NCBI GenBank assembly: GCA_022432975.1
Contig: CM039508.1
Span: forward strand, 22,151,213 to 22,215,212
Direction: 5' to 3'
DNA length: 64,000 bases
Source of the DNA: Begonia masoniana
Taxonomy: Eukaryota > Streptophyta > Magnoliopsida > Cucurbitales > Begoniaceae
The notes beneath the pieces are model-generated. The model was given only the letters and a program-made list of their open reading frames with translations. It made no database searches and was not told the DNA's origin. The translations under genes and the position numbers were made by a program. Positions 36,401 through 49,597 of this stretch are shown one piece after another (positions within the stretch are counted from its first letter, which is position 1; every line of letters begins with the position of its first letter).

Positions 36401-36719
36401 GGTTTCGAGTAGAGTCGCCTCGTCGGGGGGTAGTGCTTGTGTAGCACCTTGCGAGGGTCTCTATGAGAGATACACTGCTGAAGATATGTAATATATCGAG
36501 AGTATGAATGTCTAGTCGGGGAGTAGTGCTGGTGTAGCACCTCGAGAGGGTTTTATGATCGATGTCAAAAGTGAAAGATTAATGAAGGGAAAACGAAATG
36601 AGAACAACAGAGTGTGTAGAAACTGCATGTGTTAGGTGTTGAGTATGTATTATGTGTTTGACATTTATTATTCCCTACTTGCTAAGCATTAGGCTTACGT
36701 TTTGTGTTATATGGTGTAG
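36117..36719 (+). other. Intron-like module of the E3 3' LTR
   Basis: TCCAG|GTAAGT at 36117, ATGGTGTAG|G ending 36719, with arms 36150-36159 and 36711-36720 exactly complementary. Length 603 bp, equal to the 5' LTR copy. Confidence 0.5.
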
Positions 36720-38844
36720 GTGACGACACGATCGCTGGTGAGCTTTTTGAGGGAGGCCAGGACTAGGGTGCAGTTGGCGACGTACATGGCATGCCGGTGC
36801 GGGCAGTTGTCGGGGTGTCTTGGCCATGAAGTAGCTGGGAGGTGTGGTAGTTGGTAGTTTTGTGGTTGTGTATATGATGTTGGATTTATAAACTTTTTTT
36901 GTGTTTATTTTGGATTATGATGTTGGATTTATAAACCTTTTTGGTGTTTATTTTAGATATATTGTAAATGCTTGGTTTTCAAAATTTTGGTTTTAGAAAA
37001 TTTAACCGTTATATTGCTCGATTTTTTATAAAAGAAACGGTGTTTATTTTCACCCATTTTCACGTTTTCGCTGATGTTTCAGAGTCGTGTTTTCAGGGAT
37101 TTTCACGTGTCAATGAGTCAAAAATGTCGAGAAAAGGCTTGAGTAGATTTTAAGTGAATTGGAGGTGAGAGATGTGAAGAAATTAGGAAAAAAGGTGGAA
37201 AAAAGGTGTGGAGGTGCACTGGTGGTTGGGTGGTGCCGCGGAGGTGCTGAAGTGGTGCCCCAGGGCGCGGGCGTGGCACGCGCGCAACGCCTAGTGCCGA
37301 TCGATCGGCACATGATGGCATGATTGGTCAAGCAACCCGAGAGGATGCCGATCAATCGGTGCCCAGCGCCGATCAATCGGTGCTCAGCGCCGATCGATCG
37401 GCACATGGCGCTTGGGGTTGCGCGCGCGACGCGGCGCCCATGGTGACCTATTTTGGAATTTTTTCAAAATTTCCTCTTTTCAAAATATGTTTTAACCCGA
37501 CCTTTTTCGGTGCATTTGACACGTATTTTACGCACATTTTCCAACCATTTTCGAGGGATCAAAAAATCTGAAACTCGAGTCAAAATTTTATCGAAAATTA
37601 TTTTAAACTTCATTTTAATTGTTGTAAAGTCGTGTAAAGTAGCGTACTGAGACTGGGTGGGTTCAGGGGCGTTACACTCGCTACTAGAAGCAGGCACCAG
37701 AAACAAGAACATCGTCGAAACCTACAAAAAATCTGACATCAGAAATCCCAACACAACATATAGGATGAAAAGAAGGTACTCATAAACTAGGACTATGAAT
37801 CCTAACTAACAACAAAATACAATTTACTTAACAATATGTCAAGCCACACGTGCAACATTGACAAAACTCCAAGTTTCGATGATGCACGCTTAACTTCAAA
37901 ACTCCATAAATTCTTTAATAAACCTTGACTTTATACAATAACGTTACTAACCAACCTAACTTGCAAGTTTCTAGCTTATACACTTAATAACAAAGTTTAG
38001 AGTTTCATCTAAATTTACGTGCAAAACGATCAGAAAGAATTTTCAACAAACTGACATTGCTTTCAGAACGATGAAACAAGTAAGAAGACATGGTTTGAGA
38101 AATTTTTTCACATAGTTTGGCAGTTCAAAACGACAGTCAAAATTCTTGCCAAAATCAAAGTCAGCCGCCAACTGTCAAACAGTCAACAGCCAACTTGGCA
38201 CCTCATTCACACATCATTAGTCAATGACATGTTAGCAAGTCAACGTCATGTCAAAAATAAGAAAAACATTAATAAAATAATAATAATAATAATTTTTATT
38301 AAATTTTTAAAATAAAATAATATATATAACATCACATTATATATATTAAACGATCATGCACATCCCGACTTCCTGAAAAATTTAAAACATTAATAAAAAA
38401 ATTGTTACTCGCGACAATAAATGATTTTATTAACCCATTTTACCAGGACTCATTTACAAGAAAAATTTCTGAAATCCATGAAAACCAAAATTCCTCTGGA
38501 ATTTCCTTCTAACAACCCGAGGGCCAAAATACTAGTTCATCTAACATAAGATTTCTGAATTTCACTACGCATGACATGAAAACTGATTTTTCAAAAGAAA
38601 ACAATCTACCCGAATGACACAAAATGGATTAACTCGATAAACCAAGAGAATAATTACTTGTAAATCAAGAAACTCCAAAAATTCTACCCTGTGATAAATT
38701 CCGAATTCACCACTTTGACAGGATCGAAGAAAATACATGTGGCCAAATGCTAACGAATTATAACAATTCTAGTCAAACCAAACAAGTCGACCTCAAAAAA
38801 TACAAAAAATTTATACAAAATTTTTAAAAATTACAAATATTACA

Positions 38845-40926
38845 CTCTTTCCTCCTTAAGAAAATTTTATTCCCGAAAGTTGGCACAACTTAGACGGGAC
38901 AAAGAAACAAATAGAGGTACTTCCAAATAACCTCTGACACAAGCTTTCAGGAAGCTTCCTTTCATGGTGTATTCCCCAAAACTCACGAACCAAGGATACA
39001 CGCTGCAAAAAAGAGCTGAGATCAATAATCTCAAACTTGCTTAGGCTCTAACACGAGGAGATTACTTTGGGATTAGAAACGAAATTTATAGTGCGTGCTC
39101 CCTAAGCATGGATATAAGGAAAGTACACCCATGTGGAAGGGGCAATTCAGGTTTACACTACACATCACTAATCATTCAAAAAATCATAAATGATTCAATG
39201 CACCATTTTACCCGCAACAACTAATACCACGCCACAGAGGAACATTAAAAGATATGGAATATCTCTAGCATAACACGACCACGCATACCAAAATTAACTC
39301 GATATCCACTTAAACTCTACTAAGGGCAGATGATCTACCCACTGTCATCACATCCTTATAACCTGAATAATCCACTTGGCAACCTGCTCAACGAGAAAGA
39401 AGAAAAAATTAAGCAACATTTACACGAGACTTTACGACCCAGTAACTTCACTCTAGAAGTCCAAGGGTTGAATTCCTCTCGCCAAGCGTACCATTAGCAA
39501 TCACCACACGTATGTAAACCATATGATTCGTGGTACCCACGCTATCAACAAGACTCAAAAAACCCAAGACGTCACTAAGGAATACAACAACAATCTAATT
39601 TGAATGACTTATGACACAGTTTATAAAATCAAAGAAGGCAGTCGGGCATTGGTCAAACCAAAGGTTAAGATCATGAACTTAGAATGCTTGTACCAACTAA
39701 AAAACTGCCTTAAAATATCTTCACATAAAACGACTCCATACATCCAGCGTACACGAACATTGTCTCCAACCCATCAATACCAACTCCTGCCAGGCGTCCA
39801 ACTGGCAACCCGATCAACCACTCATACTACCTCAATCGAGAAACAGCACATACTACGCGGGAATGAAAACAAGGACAGCTACACCCCCATTCCAAACAAG
39901 AGGATTTCCATTACCGACAAGGAATACGATACCTCACTTCATAGGAATACTAGTCGTATCAAACAACTCTAACAATAGAATGACGAGTTTGCACAACGAC
40001 AAGGCAAAATGATAAATTTTATACAAAGAAACTGCTTCACGAAAATCGAGGAAAACGTTAAGCACCAACAGTGGCTTTAAAATTCCACCACACCCGGACA
40101 CGGAGGCAAGGATAGTAAGAACTGAAGGAGAAATTTGGGCACCAACATAACAAAGCCAAACTGAAAGGCACCATTAGGAGTTGAACCTCCCCAGATGCTC
40201 AGATTCACCTGAGCAAACAACTCCAAGGATCTAGACATGAATTCAAAGAAAATTTTAAAATGAACATAGGCTATCGATCTGCCAGAAAGTGGCCAACATC
40301 AAAGCCAGATTTAACCAAGGGAACTACTTTGATCCCACAAGGCAACCAAGAGACAGTGACGACTCAACCCATCATCACCATCTCTTCAAAACTAGAGTGC
40401 AAATCGACAATGAGGATTAAGCTCGAAAGATTTGCTCCAAGTACTCCATCCACGAACCGAACACGATACGAGCCTAAACATACTCAACGAACTATTGAGT
40501 TATGATTTACAAAAATGTCGTGGCATAACTTGGAAAGCACACGAAATTTGGAAATCTTAGACCACATTCTAAGACTAATCGATAGTGTTGAAGCAAACAG
40601 GCCCAACCACAAACGAACTCAAGCGAGTTCACCGACTCATATTTAAGAAGGGAATTCTAATGGCAATCTCAAAGCTTATCCAACAACAATTTCAAACAGA
40701 ATCCTAGTGCTCTAAGCTACGAGCAAATGGATTCGGAAAGGAACTATCATCCTCCTGTGGACAATAACAAGATACCTTCCCAGTGGCATCTCGACTTACT
40801 CTGAAGATTTCATATTAGGTGTTAGAACAATTTTCATGCACAACGGACAAAAGTTCAAGACAATTCACTATCAAATTCTTAAGTGATAACTTCTGGGAAC
40901 AGTTGAACCTTGAGCTATGATACCAA
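38845..40926 (-). other. E2 internal domain, apparently non-coding
   Basis: Bounded by the polypurine tract (38845-38860) and the primer site (40914-40925). Only short open frames occur (such as 39604-39972 on +), none with a retroelement motif. LARD-type elements have such non-coding interiors, though those described are usually longer. Confidence 0.55.
40914..40925 (-). other. E2 primer-binding site
   Basis: The + sequence GCTATGATACCA is the complement of TGGTATCATAGC, one base off the tRNA-Met site. The gap of ~10 nt (T-rich) to the LTR match is longer than usual. Confidence 0.6.
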
Positions 40927-43491
40927 TTTATTTTTTTCACTATCTGGAGATAGGCTCAGACAGAAATATCGGGTTGAACGACCAGATTCTCAGAGAGAAC
41001 CTAACCGCCCAACTCATGGCTAGGTTTTACAGTGGAAGACTTTAAACAAAATGAGTCATGGCCCATGAAGAGTGGTCCTATGTCCACAAAGATCAAATAA
41101 AAATAAGATAGTACAGAAACTTAAATAATTCAACAAAATATTGTGCAGGAAATAAATGTCAAACAACCAATGAATAGTACAGACCAAAAAAGAAAATGAA
41201 TACAACCAAAGAGTTCCTCACAAGGACAAAACATAACACTCAAAATAAAGAAGAGAACGAAGATAGGATTCACTCCTCAACAAGTAACAGCAACATCGCC
41301 CTCCACGATCCTAACTTGGAATGGAGGGTGGGTCTTTAAAGTGAGCGACTAACTCAATAGGGAACCCTATACTATACTAAGATGCATATGCAAAATTGGT
41401 TTTATCATTTTCTTTTAAAATTATGAACAGTTATAAAAATGTAGTGCATGGATTTACATTCAAAAGGTTTTCTTTCAAGTTAAAACAGGTTCAAGAAGCC
41501 ATGGATCAAGCAGTTTCAAAAATGTTGCTACATACATAGGTACTAAGCCATCACCATTTCCTTTAGAAAACAATCACAGTGAAAAAAGAGTGACAGACAA
41601 AGACATGTCCAACACACTATCACAGAAAGGCAATGATCCGAAGACACAACAATACGTCATGAGACTGAAGGAAGCCGAGATGGCGATACGTAGATCCAGC
41701 ACGTCCCTTAGTGGCCGATGACCGATAGTCTCCCATGACACTACTAATACCGCAACTAAGAGTGGTCGCCGAGCCAAGCTCCGAGTCGAAACCACTCTGA
41801 ATGAAACAATACACCTTGGCCAAGTTTAGAGGCTATCGGGTCCTCAAGGAGTATGTCATAACCGCTTTATCACCTTTTACGCACGTGTGAACAAACAACC
41901 CTCACTCATCAGGAAGTATATATCCTTGACTCCAGTTGCCTTAGTTTTTCATCCAGATACAACCCAAAACATTTGAAGTTCAATAAAAAGGCTCAATCAT
42001 CCCTGAAAGGAGCATCTGATCTGACTTCAGTTATTTCGATTGCTCGACCGCTGCAGCCTAAAACAATTAGAGTCCTATACTAGGATGGCTCATCCAACCC
42101 AAATCAAAAACAGCCCATCGGCATGCATATATATCAAAGCAAAATGAAATATCATGCACTTGAACTTTAAACGTGTAAAACATACGTACATATACTTAAA
42201 ATCTGACGTGTTGGCGACCAAGTCCCTTCAAGATTTTCATAGGTGTCAACCACCAAAATAAGTTTTGAAAACTATACAATGCAATGTAAAACAGTACAGT
42301 ATAGAAACTTCTAACTCGATGACAACAACAGCTTACCGACTACCCGACACTCGCTACCAGAAGCATGCACCAAAAACAGGAACATCGTCAGAACCAACAA
42401 CCAATCCGACATAAGAAATCACAACAAAAAACATGGGATGACAAGGACTCCTAAACAAAGACTAGGAATCCTAACTAGCAACAACTACAATTTACTAAAC
42501 AATTTGTCTATTCACATGTGCAACATCGACAAAACTCAAAGTTTTGATTATGAACGCTCGACCCTCAAAACTTCATAAATTCCCTTAGAAACCTAGAATT
42601 TATCCAACAATGACACTAACCAACCTAACTAGCAAGTTTCTAATTTATACACTTAATAACAAAGTTTGGAGTTTTAACTCAATTTACGTGCAAAACGATC
42701 GGGAAGAAATTTTAACAAACAGAGACCACCATCGTGTTCAGAACGACGAAACTAGTCTGATCACATAGTTTGAGAAATTTTTTGACATTGTTGGGCGGTC
42801 CAAAATGGCAATCAAAGTTCCTGCCAAAATCAAAGTCCAAGTCAACAATCAAAAATCAAAAAGTCAATGGTCAACGAGACACCTTACCTCCCACGTCATC
42901 AGTCAATGACACAACAGCAAGTCAATGCCACGTTAGCACACCAGCAATGGCAATCTTCTCTTACGACAGAGACCTTTTATGGCGACGATGACTTTTTTTG
43001 ACGACGATGACTTTTCTTGCAAATGATGTCAGACGGGAACGAAACCAGTCGAGTTTTAAAGATATCAATCTCCTAAGCCCAATGGTGGTAGTTTTATTCA
43101 AAGGCAATGCCTAGATCAACTCAAAAACATGTTTAAAGCGGCGACCGCAACTTCCTGACGAGGCTCTGGCAACCACTTATGGCCACTGTTTCGTACAATC
43201 TCTATGTCCAAACGATTCAGCTCAACGAGATTTTTCTAATGACGGGTCGAAGGCCAAGATCGGAAGTCAAATCCAACGTCGACGAGCATATGAAGTTTTA
43301 ACAAAACTTCTTCGGCGGCCAACTTCGACGTCTACTCTCCTTAATCATCCAACAAAAATTGACAAAAAAACCTATCAAATCAAAAGTTGCATGGTGAACT
43401 TTCGATTGGTGCGGAGAACCCCTCCACCTGAGGCAACTCCCTCAAAGTGGTGACCCCTCGAAGAATGGTGTTTGCTGGGTAAAACAAAGAA

Positions 43492-43813
43492 GGGAAATTA
43501 CCAAAAACGACCATCAACTACGTGATTTTTCCGAATTCAACCACAAACAAAATTTTCTAACAATTCAAACCACCACGTATTGAAAATCTGCCAAATATAA
43601 CCACGCCGGACGGACGGACATTTATTGCGTCCGTCCAAACCAAATTTGGCCCCCACCCGGACGGACTGCTAAAACTACCGTCCGTCCCCAATTTATCGTT
43701 CAATCATAATCTGCCACGTAGCCCGTCCGTCCCCACTTTATTTCATCCGTCCGGGTTAACTTAAAAATTGCCCGGACGGACGGAATATTTTCCCATCCGT
43801 CCGGGTCCTCGAT
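43492..43813 (+). repeat. MULE left terminal inverted repeat, 322 bp
   Basis: It pairs end to end with 51240-51561 with few mismatches. The inner two thirds is studded with CGGACGGACG-type motifs in both orientations. Confidence 0.9.
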
Positions 43814-44452
43814 ATGAAAACCAACGAAAAAGGGTATTTGGATTTTTCACCGGAGACAAAAACATCGACGGAAGGCGACGAAATTAAACTTTTCACTCAG
43901 AAGCTTTGAAATTTTTCGTAGATTTACGATAAAAAAGCGTCTGTGGTAATTTCTTTATCAATTCTGATTTATTTCCTTTAAACTTTAACCTAAATAACGC
44001 GACAATCTGAGCCCTAATTCGAAAAGGGGAAAATGTGGCAATCAGACGGACAGAAAAATATAGAGTCCGTCCGGGTACCTTCATTGAATAAACCCGGACG
44101 GACGCGTAAAAAGGAGTCCGTCCGGGGACCTTCATTTAATTATACCCGGACGAACGCGTAACAATGTGTCCGTCCGGCCGAAACCAAATATACTTTTTTT
44201 TTTCAATTTTTCTGTTCATTTATTGAATGTATATGAAATTATATTATTGTCAAAACTATTTTGTATTCAATTCATAGGATATTGTTTGACTTGAATAAAA
44301 TTTTGATTTTTTTACAGATAATTGTCGCAAATGGCTGAGAGATTGGATGATGTAAATAGCCTGCAAACATAGACTGGTATATGGAGGAGGACGCTCCCAT
44401 GTACGGTGATATTCAAGCATTTGACCACTTAAAAGGTGATTGAGAAATACAA

Positions 44453-46454
44453 GTGTGTTCAATTTCAAAAACCTTAGACGATGAGCTACAAACACCATTC
44501 AATTCTGAGGATGACGAGGTGCAAAGCAGAAAAATAAGGGTTGCAGATTCTGGTGATTTTGCTTTAAGTAGAAAATATATATCTTTGCAGGCCATTAGAA
44601 ATGAAATACGAGACTATTCTTTGAAAAAAGGATATGATATCAAGATTGTTAAAAGTGGGAGGAACAAATTGAAGGCAAAATGTAAAGGAGTAGATTGTCA
44701 ATGGCATCTGCATGTGTCGACCATGCAAAATGAGGCCACCTTCCAAATAAAGTCATACTGTAATGATCATAATTGCGTAAGGGTATTGGATAATCGACAC
44801 GCTACAGCAAAGTGGTTGGCAACAACTTATGCAGATAGGTTCAAAAGTCAACATGACTGGCCCATTCATGATATTATCGAAACAGTGAGGCGGGAACACA
44901 AAGTTAACATTAAGCCAAGCCTTGCGAGAAGAGGAAGAAGCCAAGCAAAAGAAGCTAATTTCGGGAGGAACGAAGAACAACTGAAGATACTTCGTTCTTA
45001 CGGAGCTGAAATATTAAAATCAAATCCATGTAGCACACTGGTAATAGATGGTGACCTGGTCGTTGAAGATAGAAATGAGAAGATGATATTTAAAAGAATG
45101 TACATGTGTATGGCTGTTTGCAAAGCAGGTTTGTTGGATATGGGCAGACCTCTTATTTGTTTAGATGGATGTCATCTGAAGGGAGCCTGCCCCGGCCAAT
45201 TACTCACGGCCGTGAGTATTGATGGCAACAATGGTATATATCCCATAGCTTTTGCCAACGTGGAATCAGAATCCCAAGTCTCGTGGAAGTGGTTTTTGGA
45301 GATATTGCGAAACGACTTAGGGATTGACGAAGGCCGAGGATGGACATTTGTGTCGGATTGACAGAAGGTATATATTGTTATTACTATTATTATTTGGATC
45401 GGCAGAAGTTATTGTTTTAATCTGAGCCTGTTTTTCTTTAAAATTGCAGGGATTGTTGAATGCTGTGGATGAGATATTTGGTTTAGCAGAACACCGTTTC
45501 TGCCAGAGGCATATGTATGCAAACTACAAAGGAAAATTTTCGGGTCTATCGTATAAAGATGTGATGTGGAATGCAGCAAGGGCAACCACAAGGGAATATT
45601 TTGAGCTAGCAATGAGGAAAGTATATGAGCTCAATAAGGATGCCCATGCATGGCTTCGACAAACACCACCTAGATTTTGGGCCAGTCATGCATTTTCGAC
45701 AATTCCCAAGTGTGACTTGGGCTTGAATAATTTATGTGAGTCTTTCAATTCAGCTCTTTTGTCGGCACGGAACATGCCGATTTTGACAATATTCGAGATG
45801 ATTCGAAAGACCCTGATGACACGCATTCTCAAAAAACACGAAGAGATGCTCAAGGTAGAAGATGTTCTGTGTCCTAAGATTAGGAATAAGCTAGAGAGGC
45901 TGAAAGGGACAGCTTACGATTGGAGGGCTGAGTTAGCGGGAAATGCACTGTTTCAGGTTTGTTCAACTTGTTCATACTGATATGTTTTTCTTAATTTGTT
46001 CTACTTGTTCATACTGAATTTGTTTATGCACTTCATTCGTCCCATTAATGGGCAACAAATGTGGCCAAAACCAGAGAATAGGACCCCAATCATTCCGGGT
46101 CAAAGAAGGCCTCAACTTGGTAGGCCAAAGAAGAAAAGAATTCGCGATGTCGATGAGCCTTCTACCACTTCTCGTGGTCCGGATCGTCTGACTTCTAAGA
46201 AGAAGTCTACGATGATGTGTCGTAAATGTGGACGCCAGGGGCATAACAGTCGCACATGTTCTGAGAGGGGATCCACTTCACGTGTTTCTGCTTCGCGTGA
46301 CACATTTATGGGTTTCCGAACCATTGGCGGGACACAGGTACATTTTTACTATTATTCTCATAAACAAAATTTTGCTATTATATTCTAATATAACTTTCAA
46401 TACGTGCAGGAATCTACTAGAGGCAATGAGGAAAGCGGCCATGAGAGAGAATGA
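44453..46454 (+). pseudogene. MULE transposase (MuDR family), nonsense codon and SWIM deletion
   Basis: The family cuts and pastes the element through a DDE nuclease. Exon 1 (to 45367) has a MuDR N-terminal domain (YISLQAIRNEIRDYSLKKGY, CQWHLHVS) and catalytic LDGCHLKG with the first Asp. It then has FVSD with the second Asp, followed at once by a TGA (45359) and QK. Introns at 45368-45449 and 46338-46409 have GT-AG ends and keep frame. Exon 2 starts GLLNAVDEIFGLAEHRFCQRH and includes LCESFNSALL, the likely catalytic Glu. The SWIM zinc finger expected after AGNALFQ is missing; a T-rich duplicated stretch (45956-46015) stands there. Homology resumes at RPINGQQMWP, RPKKKR and knuckle CRKCGRQGHNSRTC. 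No in-frame ATG precedes 44453, so the start is also damaged. Confidence 0.88.
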
Positions 46455-47914
46455 TTGATATCTTTGTCCGAAACTTCCACGAGAAAATGATTCGCTCGGA
46501 CAACTATCTTTTTGCCCACTGTACCATATCCCGGTCTTCTTTGAAGGCTCATAGCCTTTGATGAATATCCAACTACAAGTACTACAAATTTTCATCATCC
46601 AAATACAGTACATCATCAAAGTTTAAAAAAAAAAATCTGTCTCTGTGCATCGCCCTCTTTCGTCCCCTCTCTGCACGTAATAAAAGAAAGTTAGATTATA
46701 ATGAGTTGAAATGTAATTAATAATGAGAAAAATAGGTTCAAATATACCTAAGCTTGGGCAGCGTCGTCATCTCCAGCCCCCGGCAGCACACCCTCGTCAT
46801 CTCCACTCCCGGTCAGGAGTACCTCATCATCGTCACCATCGGCATCACCTCTCCCAAGATCGTCGGGATCAAAGGTATGGAACTCTATCCAATCTTGGAT
46901 GATCCGTCTCATCTCTCTTTGGTAATCCATCATCTCTGTAAGGTACTCCATAATGTTTGCTCGACAAGACGTCGCCTCTGATCGAACAGTCTGCACCTCT
47001 GTTCGAACAGACGCCACCTCTGTTCGAACAGCCTCCACCTCCGCTCGAACTGTAACACCCGAGAAATTTGTTTTAGGAATTTCGAACCTTAAGTTTCGAA
47101 TTTTAATATTTTAAGCATTATAGAGTGTTAAATTCGTAGAAATATTAAATTAAGTCCAAATGATCAACGGGGAGTTTCGTTAGAGCCCTAAGAATAAATA
47201 GGAATATTTGGAGGAATAAGAGAATTTTGGAGAAGTTAAACCGAGGGATGAAATAGTGATTTAAGTTAAAGAAATATAAAAAGGGGTAATTAGGTAAATT
47301 GTAAGTCAAATGTTGTTAAAAGGCATAAGTCTTTCTCTCTCCCTCATTTTCTTCTCCTCCACGCATGAAATCTCTCTTTTCCTCTCCTTAGGCGATTTCT
47401 TCCTCTTCTCATCGCCATCTCCATTGTTTGATTTCTCTTCCATTTTAGGCGATTTCTCCTCCAAGTTTCTTCAACAAAACAACGTGCTAGGGTAAGCTCT
47501 ACGTTTTGGTTAAGTTTATTTGTTGATTTGGGTTGATTTTCGAGTTAGGGTTATGAATAAATTTAGGGTTTTTGTTAGAGATAGTTAGGGTTGTTTAAAT
47601 ATTACTCATTGATGATATATTAATGATTTTTGAAGTTGTTGGAGTTGATTTATAGTGTTGGTAGAGGTTAAATGTAAAGTTAGGTTGTTGGAAATGTGGT
47701 TGAAGGACATTAATGGAGTTTTTAAGTTAATGAACACTAAGTGTTCGATGAAATGTCCAAAAGAAAAAAGATTAGAGTTTTTGAAGGATTTGTCCTAGCT
47801 AGAGAAGTCGATTGTTGAGATTCGATGTTTGAAAATCGATATTAAGGGTTTGATGTTAAATGCTCTAGGTAACCCAAGCTCAAAGGACGGTGCTCGGCAT
47901 ATTTAGGACGCCAG

Positions 47915-48465
47915 GTAAGTGAGCGTTAGGCTTTCCGGCCACTAAGGCCCTACGTCGTATAATGTTGAAAATGTTGATTGTTATGAAGAAAGTGGTCATA
48001 CGGGTAGTTAAGGAAAGACGGGTAGTTAAGTAGTGCCTTAGCGATTTAGGTAGTGCTCATGTGATAGGTTTTCCTTACGTTTATGCATCATGCATCATGT
48101 TTTAGTAAAATGCATATGAACGGTTTATGAACATGATTTTATGAAATGATTAAATGAAAGAATGATGTATGTTTCTCACGGGAGTATATGAATGTTTCTC
48201 ACGGGAGTATATGAATGTTTCTCACGGGAGTATATGAATGGTTCTCACGGGAGTGAATGAATGTTTCTCACGGGAGTATATGAATGTTTCTCACGGGAGT
48301 ATATGAACATTTTCACGGGAGTAAATGAATGTTTTTACGGGACAAGAAAAAGGTTTTTACAAAACGAAACGAAACGGTTTTACAAATGTCATGCATATAT
48401 GTTATATTATGTCTAGTACGCTCCTTACTAAGCATTAGGCTTAATGTAGTTATTGTATGATGTAG
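47915..48465 (+). other. Intron-like module of L8
   Basis: GCCAG|GTAAGT at 47915 and GATGTAG|G ending 48465. Arms 47949-47962 and 48453-48466 pair over 14 positions if G-U pairs are allowed. A GGCCACTAAGGCC hairpin precedes the arm. ATGCATCATGCATCATG lies near 48083. Confidence 0.5.
48171..48345 (+). repeat. 23-bp minisatellite, about eight copies, in the L8 module
   Basis: The unit GTTTCTCACGGGAGTATATG plus AAT repeats head to tail and decays at the right. There are no unique spacers, so it is not CRISPR. Confidence 0.9.
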
Positions 48466-49184
48466 GTGACGATAACGAAGGTGAGGAACCACCTTACGAT
48501 GATCAAGTGTAGCGGTCGATGGGCGGAGCTCGTGGCGGCGGCTTGTGTTTTGGCTAGGCAGGGCTACTCATGGTTAGAGGTTTTTGAGGGTCTTTAGTGA
48601 CGTTTTTGAATTAATGGTTAATTGTACAGATTTTGTAAATGTTTAGATATGTTATTAGGATGTTTGGAAACTGTATGGATAACGTAAAATGTTTTGTAAA
48701 ATGTTTTGTGGTGTTTTTGGATGTCTTAAAACAGGTAGGAATGTTAAACTTTTAAACGGAACCACGCGGTTCGTTTTTATAAAATTCGATTATGTTTAAC
48801 GTAAGTTGTGTTGTTTTAAGCATTTGAGTAAACGTTATGTTTAGAGAGTATTTTATGAGATATGTAAGATTTTGGGAGTAAAGGGAAAGGAGTGGTAATG
48901 TTTTGTGCGTTGTATGTTTTGGGTTGTGTTTTGTGTGGTTAAGTGGATGAACGTGGTTAGCAGGGCGACTGATCGCAGAAGGAGAGGAGTTGGAACGCAG
49001 AACTCTCGGGTTCTCCAGAGAGTTTGGCGACTGTGCGCGGGTAGAGTGGCGTTCGATCGGTTTGGGAGTCAGATTTTACGTTCTGGAAACAGAACGTGAA
49101 CCGACCGAACGCTTGAGGTTAAGCGTTCGGGCGGCAGTGCAAGGGGCGCCCGATCGCACAGCGCCACAATTGTGGCGAACAGTC

Positions 49185-49392
49185 GCCACTGGCGACTTGC
49201 AACAGGCGACTAGTCGCCTGTTGCAGTCGCCCATATGGCGATCAGTAGCCACTTTTGTGGCTATTGATCGCCATGCCTTATAAAGGAAAGTGGCGATCAA
49301 TAGCCACTTTTGTGGCTATTGATAGCCATCCCTTATAAAGAGAAGTGGCGATCAGTAGCCACTTTTGTGGCTATTGATAGCCATGCATTATA
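49185..49392. repeat. GGCGATC/AGTAGCCAC palindromic repeats in L8
   Basis: Three ~60-bp units (near 49234, 49289 and 49346) each hold TGGCGATCARTAGCCAC and GTGGCTATTGAT in inverted orientation. Each is followed by CCTTATAAAG or a similar TATAAA stretch. Confidence 0.8.
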
Positions 49393-49560
49393 AAAAAAAA
49401 AAGGGGGTTTTTATTAAATGAATTTCTTTTATTAATTAATTGTTTTATTGTTTAAAGTTTAATGTTTTAATACTTGCTTTAAATGATTTACTAAACGAAC
49501 TTTGATTTAAATTCCGATTTCCATTTCGGTTAAGGTTTCCGCTTAAGTACAGTTCGAGAG

Positions 49561-49597
<37 letters not shown>

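Larger units (their letters stand above)
26739..37676 (+). mobile_element. E3: gag-only gypsy-type element with long LTRs
   Basis: Both LTRs start TGTAACAC and end with a TTACA terminus. The element is flanked by CTCGC (26734-26738, again at 27022-27026, and 37677-37681). The homologous point in the other E2 LTR (42350-42354, CACTCGCTACCAGAAGC) is the unfilled site. Order is LTR, primer site, gag, non-coding region, LTR. The absence of protease, RT and integrase suggests a non-autonomous or deleted copy. Gag type and LTR length resemble Tekay/Del-like chromoviruses, a tentative placement. Confidence 0.85.
34269..37676 (+). mobile_element. E3 3' LTR, 3408 bp, expanded
   Basis: It aligns with the 5' LTR from TGTAACACTCG to GGGGCGTTACA. 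It is ~890 bp longer because the donor region is triplicated (35232-36400). The module used for comparison spans 36117-36719. GATCGATCGGCAC-type motifs cluster at 37290-37410. Confidence 0.85.
25440..38844 (-). mobile_element. E2 left (3') LTR, split by E3
   Basis: Without E3 it is ~2.46 kb. Landmarks shared with the right LTR include GAACGACCAGATTCTCAGAG (25478 and 40978), CTATACTATACTAAGATGCA (25841 and 41367) and the tail near 'cgacttcctgaaaaattt' (38368) versus 51729. The edge at 25440 is uncertain by a few bases. Confidence 0.7.

Noticed and set aside
39604..39972. Coding gene in the E2 interior
   Set aside because: Opposite strand to the element, no domain, low-complexity Thr/Gln content; likely chance.
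48171..48345. CRISPR-like array
   Set aside because: Repeats are contiguous 23-bp minisatellite units without spacers, in plant DNA.
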